From a virus: a stretch of DNA of 64,000 bases. The notes under the pieces are model-generated. The model was not told the origin of the DNA. It ran no database searches and was given only the letters and a program-made list of their open reading frames with translations. The stretch is from the IMG/VR virus record IMGVR_UViG_3300046477_000628, positions 27,501 through 91,500 of that record. One strand, written 5' to 3'. Below are positions 43,101-49,587 of the stretch, piece after piece. The position numbers and the translations under genes are program-made. Position 1 is the first letter of the stretch; each line of letters opens with the position of its first letter.

Positions 43101-44275
43101 CCGCTTACAACCAGGCCAATGGCAAGAATGCCATCATGATCGGCTATGAGGGGAACCTCGAATGGGCATCTCCGAATGGGTCGATTCACCATGACGAGCG
43201 AAGCCATGACATCCAGTACAACCCGAATTACTATCACGCCGAGCAAGGGTGGTACAAGATCCTCCAGGATCATGGATTTCAGAATCTGCACAAGTACGGG
43301 ATCGGGATTGGCTGGCCGCTCGCCTGGGGTGATTACCACGTGCGAACCCAGAAGCACAGCCTCGGAGACGGCTTGAACGGCGCGGCCAACAACCGCCATT
43401 TCAGCGTGAATCCTTCTTCGCCATTCTATGTCGCGCCAGGCCGGGGCCTGGATAGCGGGACGATGCTGGATCAGGATATCCAGGTTGACTCCGTGCGCGG
43501 GCAGGCATTCATCGATTGGAATGCCGGGGTCGGTGCGAGCGCTCCGACTTTCTCGGGTGGCGTGAAACTGGGTGGCGTCGGACCCGTCCACGGATTCTAC
43601 ACCGTCAGCGCCATTGGAGGCATAAGCGACGGCGGCGTCTACACCCAGGGGAATTCCCTGCGATGGGCCGGCGGCGAACGGCTGGGTGGCGTTGCTACTT
43701 ACTCCAATGCCTTGAACGTCATTACCAGCGGTGGCTTCAGGCTGGGCGGGACGATCTTTCGTGGCTCCAATTACTTCGTGGTCGCCACCGGCGGCATGTC
43801 GGAGGGGGGACGGATCATCTTCGGCCCCGTGTACCGCACGTTCCTCGCGGCGCTGACGGTGACCATCCAGTTGAGTCCTCAACTGAAGGCCCTGTACGGG
43901 GGCGTGCCGCGCGTGTTCACGACGTGGCCAGGTGGCAAGGTCGCGCTGCCGTTTATCCTGATCGAGAATTACGTCGAGAGCCAGCCCGGCGAGGCCGTCG
44001 AGCACAACCGGATCTTCGTCCAGCTCGCGGTGTACGGGGCCGATGAGACAACGGTGCGCAGGTTTGGACGCGCTTTGCAAGACACCGTGGACTCCCCGAA
44101 CCAGAACCGCAGGTCAACCCGAGAACCCCTCTCGTGGATGACCGGTGATGAGCAAGGATGTAATCGCCAACCCACCACGCCCCCGATCCGAACCGGTCAG
44201 AAGTTCTACGGCACGGACCTGTTCAGGTGGGGGCTGATGTACCAGTTTGAGTTCGTCCCCTTGTTCCAACTTTGA
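40172..44275 (+). CDS. Giant fusion: LamG-like, clan GH-A glycosidase, GGxxxGG repeats, tail-terminator-like domain
   Basis: 1367 residues. About 1-215 is a LamG-like lectin fold (YVICLVWDGTNGVQTAYINGV). About 760-1100 is a TIM-barrel glycosidase: acid/base Glu828 in EHQNEPWNF and nucleophile candidate Glu993 in IGYEGNLEW, the NEP...E arrangement of clan GH-A. About 1130-1220 has five GGxxxGG motifs (GGVKLGG, GGISDGG, GGERLGG, GGFRLGG, GGMSEGG). About 1223-1367 is paralogous to the C-terminal tail-terminator-like domain at 17578 (FLAALTVTIQ, QPGEAVEHNRIFVQLAVYG, DEQGCNRQPT). It probably carries a glycan-degrading enzyme on the tail. Confidence 0.7.
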   Translation: MAIQFSNLRYFATPNVSHMFYNVPVASQSFKLRLDSPAANFGGTVNILVRNIFDFVHSFWGSATTSGNLSLQLNGVGGSVSANIPLTVGTVYVICLVWDGTNGVQTAYINGVPQILGHISGLTNNRIDPIWLGPYAAQSLVTYTIGDYNAWDNYGLTSGDAAFLTNNGDPTTIGTGAPWRCQWTMAGTTGVAAAVGDNGLKNFYGTGADFASVTGSGTATYADPLVWAPTVTPHPYVTGCGKSIATTFTLNTDGSAVVPSQLLTTPTINVNGTDLGALTNPWFTGFHWSIVWSTPGNVMINPGDVVILTAPPAWANTPSGSVGALSATIDNRSGRSSVQVESLSKTLRMGFNHPSPGGSEYYPFLNTKFKTAGNNGYGKFHPGHGFEVANQPCEAGKALLVWDATHTGSPGPAMFSLQSNNTARVTVTHDPTYDVSPSGGVGYVRAYDISYVASSDYKTAYGGCGVGINCDDPSFTGTPNYDNLWIYLPGEWDAVNGSAVFDRSDQFALSRIYLDRVRQSIGSMRAVDMTACGGACETYPYPELLIPDTQEFWWGFNPVELPNVGFTSIGPVDVTATPWFYSAQFRQSANLFSATLTDTISTTPAVGTNEVYHFSDAATAPLMAGLEIQIDSEIMRVISVTGTAVTLYRGSNGTTPAPHSPGTVTVFGRVPISNKVSADGTAPFTAPLFMTCNQPHGMTTLHGYYPQGVINITMADGTVANNVGLSQIYVTGPTTFVSIWSGYYPSKPSGTKPSTTYTLDPASTYILRWYFPRMPLDVYIGMVARFPHANLHINIPKDACDDMVYAYAWKVRDGFPAGRKIYVEHQNEPWNFSPPFQAWLFSTFMTTMAVPSSLIQFHDYRDYYIYRAIQVHKIFRDVFTAAGRGSEIMGTVNCQMNNGPSQVTPYLNFALAQGQPLDAVACAPYYSLGMSGSGIANTVAAFNACDDDQAAEMVLHDITYDSTGMVTWIKSISDAVTAYNQANGKNAIMIGYEGNLEWASPNGSIHHDERSHDIQYNPNYYHAEQGWYKILQDHGFQNLHKYGIGIGWPLAWGDYHVRTQKHSLGDGLNGAANNRHFSVNPSSPFYVAPGRGLDSGTMLDQDIQVDSVRGQAFIDWNAGVGASAPTFSGGVKLGGVGPVHGFYTVSAIGGISDGGVYTQGNSLRWAGGERLGGVATYSNALNVITSGGFRLGGTIFRGSNYFVVATGGMSEGGRIIFGPVYRTFLAALTVTIQLSPQLKALYGGVPRVFTTWPGGKVALPFILIENYVESQPGEAVEHNRIFVQLAVYGADETTVRRFGRALQDTVDSPNQNRRSTREPLSWMTGDEQGCNRQPTTPPIRTGQKFYGTDLFRWGLMYQFEFVPLFQL

Positions 44276-44288
44276 CCAAGGAGCCACT

Positions 44289-45491
44289 GTGGCTGACGTC
44301 AACGAACCTGGTGACCAGACGTGGACAGAAACGGGCGACGAGGCTCGTGTGGAAGCGATGTCGGATCAGGAGATCCGAACTGAAGCCGAGGCGATGGCCT
44401 TTGCCAAGGTGGACGAGTCGATCTGGCGCGTCAAGCACATGGAGATCGGCGCCCACCACGTCACGCTTAAATTGAGAACTCAGGTAGGAGTTGACGATCG
44501 GGGGAGACCGGTATTCAAGGATACCCCGGTACGCAAGCGAAACTGGAGAATCTGGCTACGACTGGAGAGGATTCAGCCCAAGCCGCTCCATGACGCCCTG
44601 GAGCTCTTCTACCAGAGGCTCGCCGCGGTCGCTCCCAACTATGCACCGGTTCCGGTGAAGCCGTCTCGGCCCAAGAACGAGCGATACCTGATGGAGCTCG
44701 GGCTCTACGACTGCCACTTCGGGAAACTGTGCTGGTCCAAAGAAACCGGGGACGACTACGACCTGAAAATCGCTACCAAGGTGTTTGCGAACGCAGCCGC
44801 CGATCTTCTCGATCGTGCCCGCGGCTACCAGGACCAGATCGAGAGATTTTTGCTCGTCGTGGGGAATGATTTTTTCCACTCGGACACACTGGAAGGCAGT
44901 ACAACAAAAGGAACGAAGTTGGACTGTGACGGAAGATACCACAAAGTTTTCGAGGCCGGGTTGGCTGCGGGGTGCGGCCTGGTCGAGCAGTTGCTGATGG
45001 TGGCACCGGTGGACTTGATCCACATCTCCGGCAACCACGACTACCTGAGTTCGTGGCACTTCGCGAAAACGATCGAGGCCACGTTCTCGCGATCCTCGGA
45101 TGTCAGGGTCGATGTCTCGCCGAACCCTCGTAAGTATTACGCGTGGGGCACGACGTTGATCGGCCTGGACCACGGCGACTCGTGCAAACCCAAAGACCTG
45201 CCCGGCCTCATGCTCCACGACGTGCCGCGCAAGATGCTTGCTAAGGCCAAGTTCCTGGAATGGCACCGAGGCCACAGGCATATCAGCGAGGCCACCAGGG
45301 TCAAGGCCCTGCACCACTGCCAGGAAACAGAGACCGTCCAGGGGATGATGATCCGCACGATCCCGTCGCTCTCCGGGACCGATCTCTGGCACCACAAGTC
45401 TGGATATGTGAACTCGATCCATTCCGCCGAAGCCTATCTGTACGAGCACACCCACGGACCCACGGCCCAATTCTCGGTTCATGCACGGTGA
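44289..45491 (+). CDS. Calcineurin-like metallophosphoesterase
   Basis: 400 residues; GTG 44289 follows AAGGAG. The motif series of the family is present: DCHFGKL (near 140), GNDFFHSD (near 192), SGNHDYL (near 248), LDHGD and HRGHRHIS (near 327), which bind two metal ions. The N-terminal 110 residues are an extra, acidic then WRIWLRLERIQP-containing unit. Phage relatives are seen near virion and recombination genes; substrate (nucleic acid or nucleotide) cannot be told. Last gene of the late block. Confidence 0.75.
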   Translation: MADVNEPGDQTWTETGDEARVEAMSDQEIRTEAEAMAFAKVDESIWRVKHMEIGAHHVTLKLRTQVGVDDRGRPVFKDTPVRKRNWRIWLRLERIQPKPLHDALELFYQRLAAVAPNYAPVPVKPSRPKNERYLMELGLYDCHFGKLCWSKETGDDYDLKIATKVFANAAADLLDRARGYQDQIERFLLVVGNDFFHSDTLEGSTTKGTKLDCDGRYHKVFEAGLAAGCGLVEQLLMVAPVDLIHISGNHDYLSSWHFAKTIEATFSRSSDVRVDVSPNPRKYYAWGTTLIGLDHGDSCKPKDLPGLMLHDVPRKMLAKAKFLEWHRGHRHISEATRVKALHHCQETETVQGMMIRTIPSLSGTDLWHHKSGYVNSIHSAEAYLYEHTHGPTAQFSVHAR

Positions 45492-45562
45492 TCTGCTGCG
45501 TCACTGTCCACGTTACGCGATGCATTGAGTGCACAAAGCAAATCTGTTATTTAAGACGCATC

Positions 45563-45590
45563 TTGCATCCGCATTAAATTCTGCTAAGAT
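45563..45590 (+). promoter_or_regulatory. Candidate sigma70 promoter
   Basis: TTGCAT (45563-45568), 16-bp spacer, TAAGAT (45585-45590), in the gap between the phosphoesterase gene and the small gene at 45670. Rest of the 178-nt gap shows nothing else. Confidence 0.4.
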
Positions 45591-45669
45591 GGTCACGAGC
45601 AACGATGCTTGGCAGCCGACGATGGAGGCGACTGCGAAACCTACCATTGACACTTCGAGGATGCGCGCA

Positions 45670-45987
45670 ATGAGTACGGACGGCGGCAATACGAACATGC
45701 TGATCGTGTCGGGTCGATACACGAGGGATGAGAGCGGAGTGGCGACCGTTGACTTGATGAATAAGAAGTCGAGAACCGCGACGGCTGCGTCTGATCGACC
45801 CAAGCGTTGCGAGCGCGGGAATGGAAGCGCGAGCGTGCTCAGTTTCGTGACCAACGGGGTTGTCCATGACGTGGAGACATGGTTCAGGGACACCAGCGAG
45901 GGTCACGGCAATGCGGATCAGGAGGAGGGATGGTCTCTGATTCACGAAATGGATGGCATGGAGGTTCTCCAGCGCGTGATCGCCTGA
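45670..45987 (+). CDS. Small protein of the switch region, function unknown
   Basis: 105 residues from ATG 45670, with CGAGGA at SD distance; longer starts would begin upstream of or within the candidate promoter. The product is polar (MSTDGGNTNMLIVSGRY, LMNKKSRTATAASDRPKR, VVHDVETWFRDTSEG) with no recognised domain. It has its own likely promoter and terminator and lies convergent with the repressor, so it is probably expressed separately from the late genes. Confidence 0.45.
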   Translation: MSTDGGNTNMLIVSGRYTRDESGVATVDLMNKKSRTATAASDRPKRCERGNGSASVLSFVTNGVVHDVETWFRDTSEGHGNADQEEGWSLIHEMDGMEVLQRVIA

Positions 45988-45995
45988 TTCATCGA

Positions 45996-46040
45996 GCAGC
46001 AGGTGAACGAGGGTCACTTTCTCGCCACCTGCTGCCTTTT
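45996..46040 (+). terminator. Intrinsic terminator between convergent genes
   Basis: GCAGCAGGTG (45996-46005) pairs with CACCTGCTGC (46026-46035), followed by CTTTT; an inner CGAG/CTCG pairing shortens the loop. It ends transcripts of the small gene at 45670. Confidence 0.75.
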
Positions 46041-46043
46041 CGT

Positions 46044-46439
46044 CTACTGGTCCTGCGGCGGCTTATTCCTGTTCCTGCTCACCCTGATGGGTTTCTTGAC
46101 GGTCGGCCCCGGTTGATCCTGGGACGCATCCTCATTGACCCCGAGAAGCCGCAGTTTGGCCCTGTTGTAGCCGAGCATGTTCGCCAATTCGAGTATGCGG
46201 CGCTCGTCGTCGTTGAGCGCAGAGGGTGTTATCTGGCTCACGTCGGTGATCTCCGGGTCGCATAAAAATTCCAGGGATACTCTGAACACCCTCGCCAGAC
46301 TCAAGAGTTCTCGCGCGGTCGGGTGCCCTTCGCAGTTCTCCCACTTCGATATCCTGGACTGGGATTTTCCAATCTGAAACCCCAGGTCGCTGCCGCTGAG
46401 CCCGAGGCCGTTTCTCAGCGTGCGGATCTTTACGGCCAG
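46044..46439 (-). CDS. XRE/Cro-CI family repressor without a canonical start codon
   Basis: The frame encodes a helix-turn-helix of the lambda-repressor type (VKIRTLRNGLGLSGSDLG, then GKSQSRISKWENCEGHPTAR, LARVFRVSLEFLCDP) and a 50-residue basic C-terminus. No ATG, GTG or TTG precedes the HTH in this frame; a CTG at 46439 with GGAAGG 11 nt upstream is the only reasonable start. A minus-strand ATG at 46551 opens a neighbouring frame (MARKTRTRGRHDGATPSP) that runs on until beyond the HTH start. Either a CTG start, a frameshift, or an inactivating indel. Confidence 0.7.
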   Translation of the reverse strand: MAVKIRTLRNGLGLSGSDLGFQIGKSQSRISKWENCEGHPTARELLSLARVFRVSLEFLCDPEITDVSQITPSALNDDERRILELANMLGYNRAKLRLLGVNEDASQDQPGPTVKKPIRVSRNRNKPPQDQ

Positions 46440-46809
46440 GGCAGCATCCGCCTTCCGCTTACTTGGCGGCGTCGTGTAGCCTGGATGGTTGGTTGACTGG
46501 GCGATGGAGTCGCACCGTCGTGACGACCCCTGGTTCTCGTTTTTCGTGCCATGGTGTTGTTTTTAGTAAACCCGAAGTTCATCGTCTACCCCTAAAATGA
46601 AAATCCTTGAGAAAAATCCCCAAATTAATTCGTGTTCCGCCGAAACGCAGAGGATCACTCTTACGGGGGGAACCTCGTCTGGGGATTTCTCACTCGGTTT
46701 CATTTTACTCCCACACGACATCGTAATCAACACCTGTGGTTGATGACCGAAGCGTTAGCGGAAAAAAATTCGATATCGGTATTGCGCCGAGAATCTTTGA
46801 GGAGACAGC
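46440..46809. promoter_or_regulatory. Divergent control region between repressor and early genes
   Basis: About 370 nt between the minus-strand HTH gene and the Rad52-like gene, with the AT-rich part at 46560-46710. It contains an imperfect inverted repeat (46591-46622 and 46680-46709), a dyad ATCAAC-N7-GTTGAT at 46726-46744, and ATATCGGTATTG at 46773-46784. It probably holds operators and the early promoter. A frame of 64 codons across it (GTG 46632) is not convincing as a gene. Confidence 0.5.
46591..46709. repeat. Large imperfect inverted repeat in the control region
   Basis: The left arm (46591-46622) and the complement of the right arm (46680-46709) share TAAAATGAAA, then TGAGAAA, then TCCCCA, with five different bases and a 2-nt gap between them. 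A 57-nt segment separates the arms. Confidence 0.55.
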
Positions 46810-47523
46810 ATGGATCGAATTCTTGACGACACAGACAGATTGTTTGCCAGGTTGTCGGCGCCGTTCGTCGGAGACCAAGTCCGATCTCGCAGTCAGGGTG
46901 GACGCCAACTGGCGTACATCACGGCCAGGACCGTAGCCAATCGTTTGGATGACGTGGTCGGCCCAACTAACTGGTGGGATGTCTACGATCCTGGAGAGAA
47001 ATCCGTCGTCTGCCACCTGACGATCCGTCTGCCCGACGGGACCGCCCTGACGAAATGTGACGCAGGCGGTTTTGCCGGCATGTCTGATGCCGGCGACGAC
47101 GAGAAGAGTGGGTTCTCAGATGCATTCAAGCGTGCCGCTGCCAAGTTTGGCGTCGGACGATACCTGTACGGAGACGGTGTCCCGAACTACGTCGATGAGC
47201 TTCTCGGCACCACCGACGCGGCGTGGCGGCAGACGTCTGGTGCATCCCACCCGTCGCACCAGGAATCCTATCGACCCGAGCCATCGCAGCCGGCTCCGCG
47301 TCAGCAGTCTGCCCACCATGGCCAGCAGCGATCCGACGACGATAACCTTCCTCATACGGGCCGGTCGCTGTTCGCCTGGTGCAAGAAGAAGGAAGACGGC
47401 GGCGAGAAAAACGTCGTCAACTATTTCCAGGAATGTGCCAAGCGCGCCGGCTATCCCGACCGACTGGTCCAGCTCTCCGAAAATCAGGTCTCCGAACTGA
47501 TCCGAGGCTACCTCGGGGAGTAA
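46810..47523 (+). CDS. Rad52/22-family single-strand annealing protein
   Basis: 237 residues with SD GAGGAG. The core (QLAYITARTVANRLDDVVGP, NWWDVYD, KCDAGGFAGMSDAGDDEKSG, FSDAFKRAAAKFGVGRYLYG) is the signature of the Rad52/22 fold used by phage annealing proteins, which coat ssDNA and pair complementary strands. The C-terminal 90 residues start with a Pro/Gln/His-rich linker and end in a small helical domain (YFQECAKRAGYPDRLVQLSE). It is the first gene of the early block, so annealing-driven replication or recombination starts here. Confidence 0.8.
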   Translation: MDRILDDTDRLFARLSAPFVGDQVRSRSQGGRQLAYITARTVANRLDDVVGPTNWWDVYDPGEKSVVCHLTIRLPDGTALTKCDAGGFAGMSDAGDDEKSGFSDAFKRAAAKFGVGRYLYGDGVPNYVDELLGTTDAAWRQTSGASHPSHQESYRPEPSQPAPRQQSAHHGQQRSDDDNLPHTGRSLFAWCKKKEDGGEKNVVNYFQECAKRAGYPDRLVQLSENQVSELIRGYLGE

Positions 47524-47570
47524 TTTTTTGCCAATTGCGATCCTGAATCTGTCTTTTAACCGGATCACGA

Positions 47571-48506
47571 ATGCCAACGATTTGCGACCGCGAGGTCAGC
47601 GATGCCGACATCGCATTGGCCAAGTATTGGTTCGGCGTGTATCGGTGGCGGGGCCTGAACCCTCTGCCGTCACGTCCGGATGCCAAGCGTCCGATGCTCA
47701 GGACGTTCCGCGAGTTCTGGGACACCATGGCTCCCGAGGACGTCTTTGACAAGAACCCAACCTCGAATCTCCAGGTGGTGTGTGGCCGGCGGTGGGGACT
47801 GATGGTAATCGATCTCGACGGCGAGGCCGCGATCGAGGAGTGGCACAAGAGGCGCGGTGGTCGCAAGATCCAAACGTGGGTGTCGCACACGGGCGGTGCC
47901 GGCCGGCACCTGTGGTTCCGGGTGCCAGAGCAAGGCCCTCTGCTCCGCAAGGGTTTCCTGTGGAAAGGCGAAGGCGAGCACTCGGCAATAGAACGGCTCG
48001 GCGACAAATCTTTGGTGATGGCGTACCCGTCGATCCATCCCAAGACCGGCGACATATACATGTTCGAGCGCGGCCACAACCCCAGGGACATCGGCCTCAT
48101 GGACGCGCCGCCGTGGCTGCTGGCGTGGAACACGATTGAGCCGCCCAGGACGCCCGTGGCGACGCCCGTTGTGCGCCAGACGTCCGATGATCCAGGCCAT
48201 GGCTCGCATCGCTACGACGCCGACCAGGTCAAGGCAGCCATCCACGACAAGGTCGGGCTCGTCGCCTCATGGGGAATTCGTTTCGTCAACCGAAACAACG
48301 GTAGAGAGTGGGTGGAGTGCCACGCCTTCGATCGCGAAGACACGCGGCCGAGTGCTGCGGTGAACAGAATTTCCGGTGTCTATGTGGACTCCGGTTCCGG
48401 ACGACGCCTCAGTTTGTTCGCGCTCGGTGTCGAGTGCGGAGCATTCCTGGATTATGCAGACGCTATAGCGCGTCTTGGAGCACAGTACATTGTCAGCCGT
48501 CTATGA
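47571..48506 (+). CDS. Primase-polymerase (prim-pol, archaeo-eukaryotic primase fold)
   Basis: 311 residues. The prim-pol N-terminal domain is seen in AKYWFGVYRWRGLNPLPSR, NLQVVCGRRWGLMVIDLDGE with the catalytic DxD near residue 84, and WVSHTGGAGRHLWFRVP with the conserved His. The C-terminal 110 residues (VGLVASWGIRFVNRNNGREW, LSLFALGVECGAFLDYADA) may be a helicase-loader or zinc-less primase tail. Primes replication, probably together with the helicase downstream. Confidence 0.75.
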   Translation: MPTICDREVSDADIALAKYWFGVYRWRGLNPLPSRPDAKRPMLRTFREFWDTMAPEDVFDKNPTSNLQVVCGRRWGLMVIDLDGEAAIEEWHKRRGGRKIQTWVSHTGGAGRHLWFRVPEQGPLLRKGFLWKGEGEHSAIERLGDKSLVMAYPSIHPKTGDIYMFERGHNPRDIGLMDAPPWLLAWNTIEPPRTPVATPVVRQTSDDPGHGSHRYDADQVKAAIHDKVGLVASWGIRFVNRNNGREWVECHAFDREDTRPSAAVNRISGVYVDSGSGRRLSLFALGVECGAFLDYADAIARLGAQYIVSRL

Positions 48507-49569
48507 GTATCACGAGTACGCCAACATCTTTCCGATGATTTCTCCGGATGAGGCAAGCGCCCTCGCCGAGAACATCAAGGCCAACGGCTTGAACGACACG
48601 ATTACCCTCTTCGATGGCAAGATCCTTGACGGCCGCAATCGCTACGAGGCGTGCCGATCCGCGGGTGTCGAGCCCAGGTTCGAGGAGTTCGACGGCGATG
48701 ACGATCAGGCATTGGAGTTAGTCAAGAGCCGAAATCTGTGCCGCCGTCAACTCACGTCGAGCCAGCGAGCCGTATGTGCGGCCGGACACAAGAAGCGCCT
48801 CGCCGCGAATGCGGATAAACGGAAGAAGGCCGGAGTCCGCACTGACTCGTCCAACCTTCCGGAATTCGTTCCGGAAGGTTCCGGGAAACGCGAGCGGGAA
48901 TCTTCGGTCCAGGCAGCCAAGACGTTTGGAACCAACGAGAAGTACGTTCAGGATGCCGAGAAGATCGCCGAGGCGAGCCCCGAGACGGCCGAGCGTGTCA
49001 AGCGCGGCGAGATCACCATCCCACAGGCCAAGCGAGAACTGGGCCTCGACGCCAAGAAACCCACCGGTCAGTGCCGGGTTGACGGCGTGCTCCAGCCCGA
49101 CACGCCTGAGATCGCCAAGATGCGAAAGAAGGGTCAGATCGCCGAGGGCGTGATCCCCGATATCACCAGCGCTAACCCGGACGCCGAGACAGTCGAGGAT
49201 GTCAAGGAAGATCGCGAGGAGCGGGCCGCGATCAAGGACGATGCCAGCGATGAGGATTGGGTGGCGAAGTTGCCATTGTTCTCGGTGCTCAAGGGTAAGC
49301 CGCTCTCGACGTTCGTCGATGACGCTCTGTTCTACAGGCACAGCCAAAAGGCACGCGAGTCGTTCAAGAAAAAGATAACCGAACTTTTGAACAAGGCCCG
49401 CCACACCGGCACCTACGGGCACAGGATCAGGGCTGTGCTTCGCGTGGCCAATCCTGGCGAATGGGTTCGGTGCCCCGAGCCCAAGTACGACGGATGTTCC
49501 GGTGTCGGGACGACGCCCATCGGCGACTGCCACAAATGTTTCGGCCGCGGTTATCTCGTCCAAACTTGA
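48490..49569 (+). CDS. ParB-like nuclease/DNA-binding domain protein
   Basis: 359 residues from TTG 48490 (GGAG at 48477-48480); a TTG at 48475 would add five. The N-terminus (YANIFPMISPDEASALAENI, GLNDTITLFDGKILDGRNRY, LCRRQLTSSQRA) is a ParB/Srx-type fold, and a helix-turn-helix-like segment follows (SVQAAKTFGTNEKYVQDAEK, RGEITIPQAKREL). The C-terminus has four cysteines (WVRCPEPKYDGC, DCHKCFGRGYL), likely a zinc site. The linker is encoded by an exact copy of the 28-bp palindrome at 4496. Phage members are often DNA-modification or transcription-linked; role unknown. Confidence 0.7.
   Translation: MSAVYEYHEYANIFPMISPDEASALAENIKANGLNDTITLFDGKILDGRNRYEACRSAGVEPRFEEFDGDDDQALELVKSRNLCRRQLTSSQRAVCAAGHKKRLAANADKRKKAGVRTDSSNLPEFVPEGSGKRERESSVQAAKTFGTNEKYVQDAEKIAEASPETAERVKRGEITIPQAKRELGLDAKKPTGQCRVDGVLQPDTPEIAKMRKKGQIAEGVIPDITSANPDAETVEDVKEDREERAAIKDDASDEDWVAKLPLFSVLKGKPLSTFVDDALFYRHSQKARESFKKKITELLNKARHTGTYGHRIRAVLRVANPGEWVRCPEPKYDGCSGVGTTPIGDCHKCFGRGYLVQT
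48853..48880. repeat. 28-bp perfect palindrome, coding copy
   Basis: Base-for-base identical to 4496-4523 (arm AACCTTCCGGAA, loop TTCG). It encodes SNLPEFVPEG inside the ParB-like protein, between the ParB fold and the HTH. Confidence 0.8.
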
Positions 49570-49587
49570 CATTCATAGGAGACGAGG

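Noticed and set aside
43088-44080. 330-codon minus-strand frame opposite the glycosidase fusion
   Set aside because: Shadow of a gene with clear NEP/YEG motifs and paralogous C-terminus.
45574-46017. 147-codon minus-strand frame opposite the small switch-region gene
   Set aside because: It would run through the + strand terminator; the + frame has SD, promoter-like sequence and terminator.
46632-46826. GTG-started 64-codon frame across the control region
   Set aside because: Composition is unlike coding DNA here; it spans the inverted-repeat arms and overlaps the Rad52-like start.
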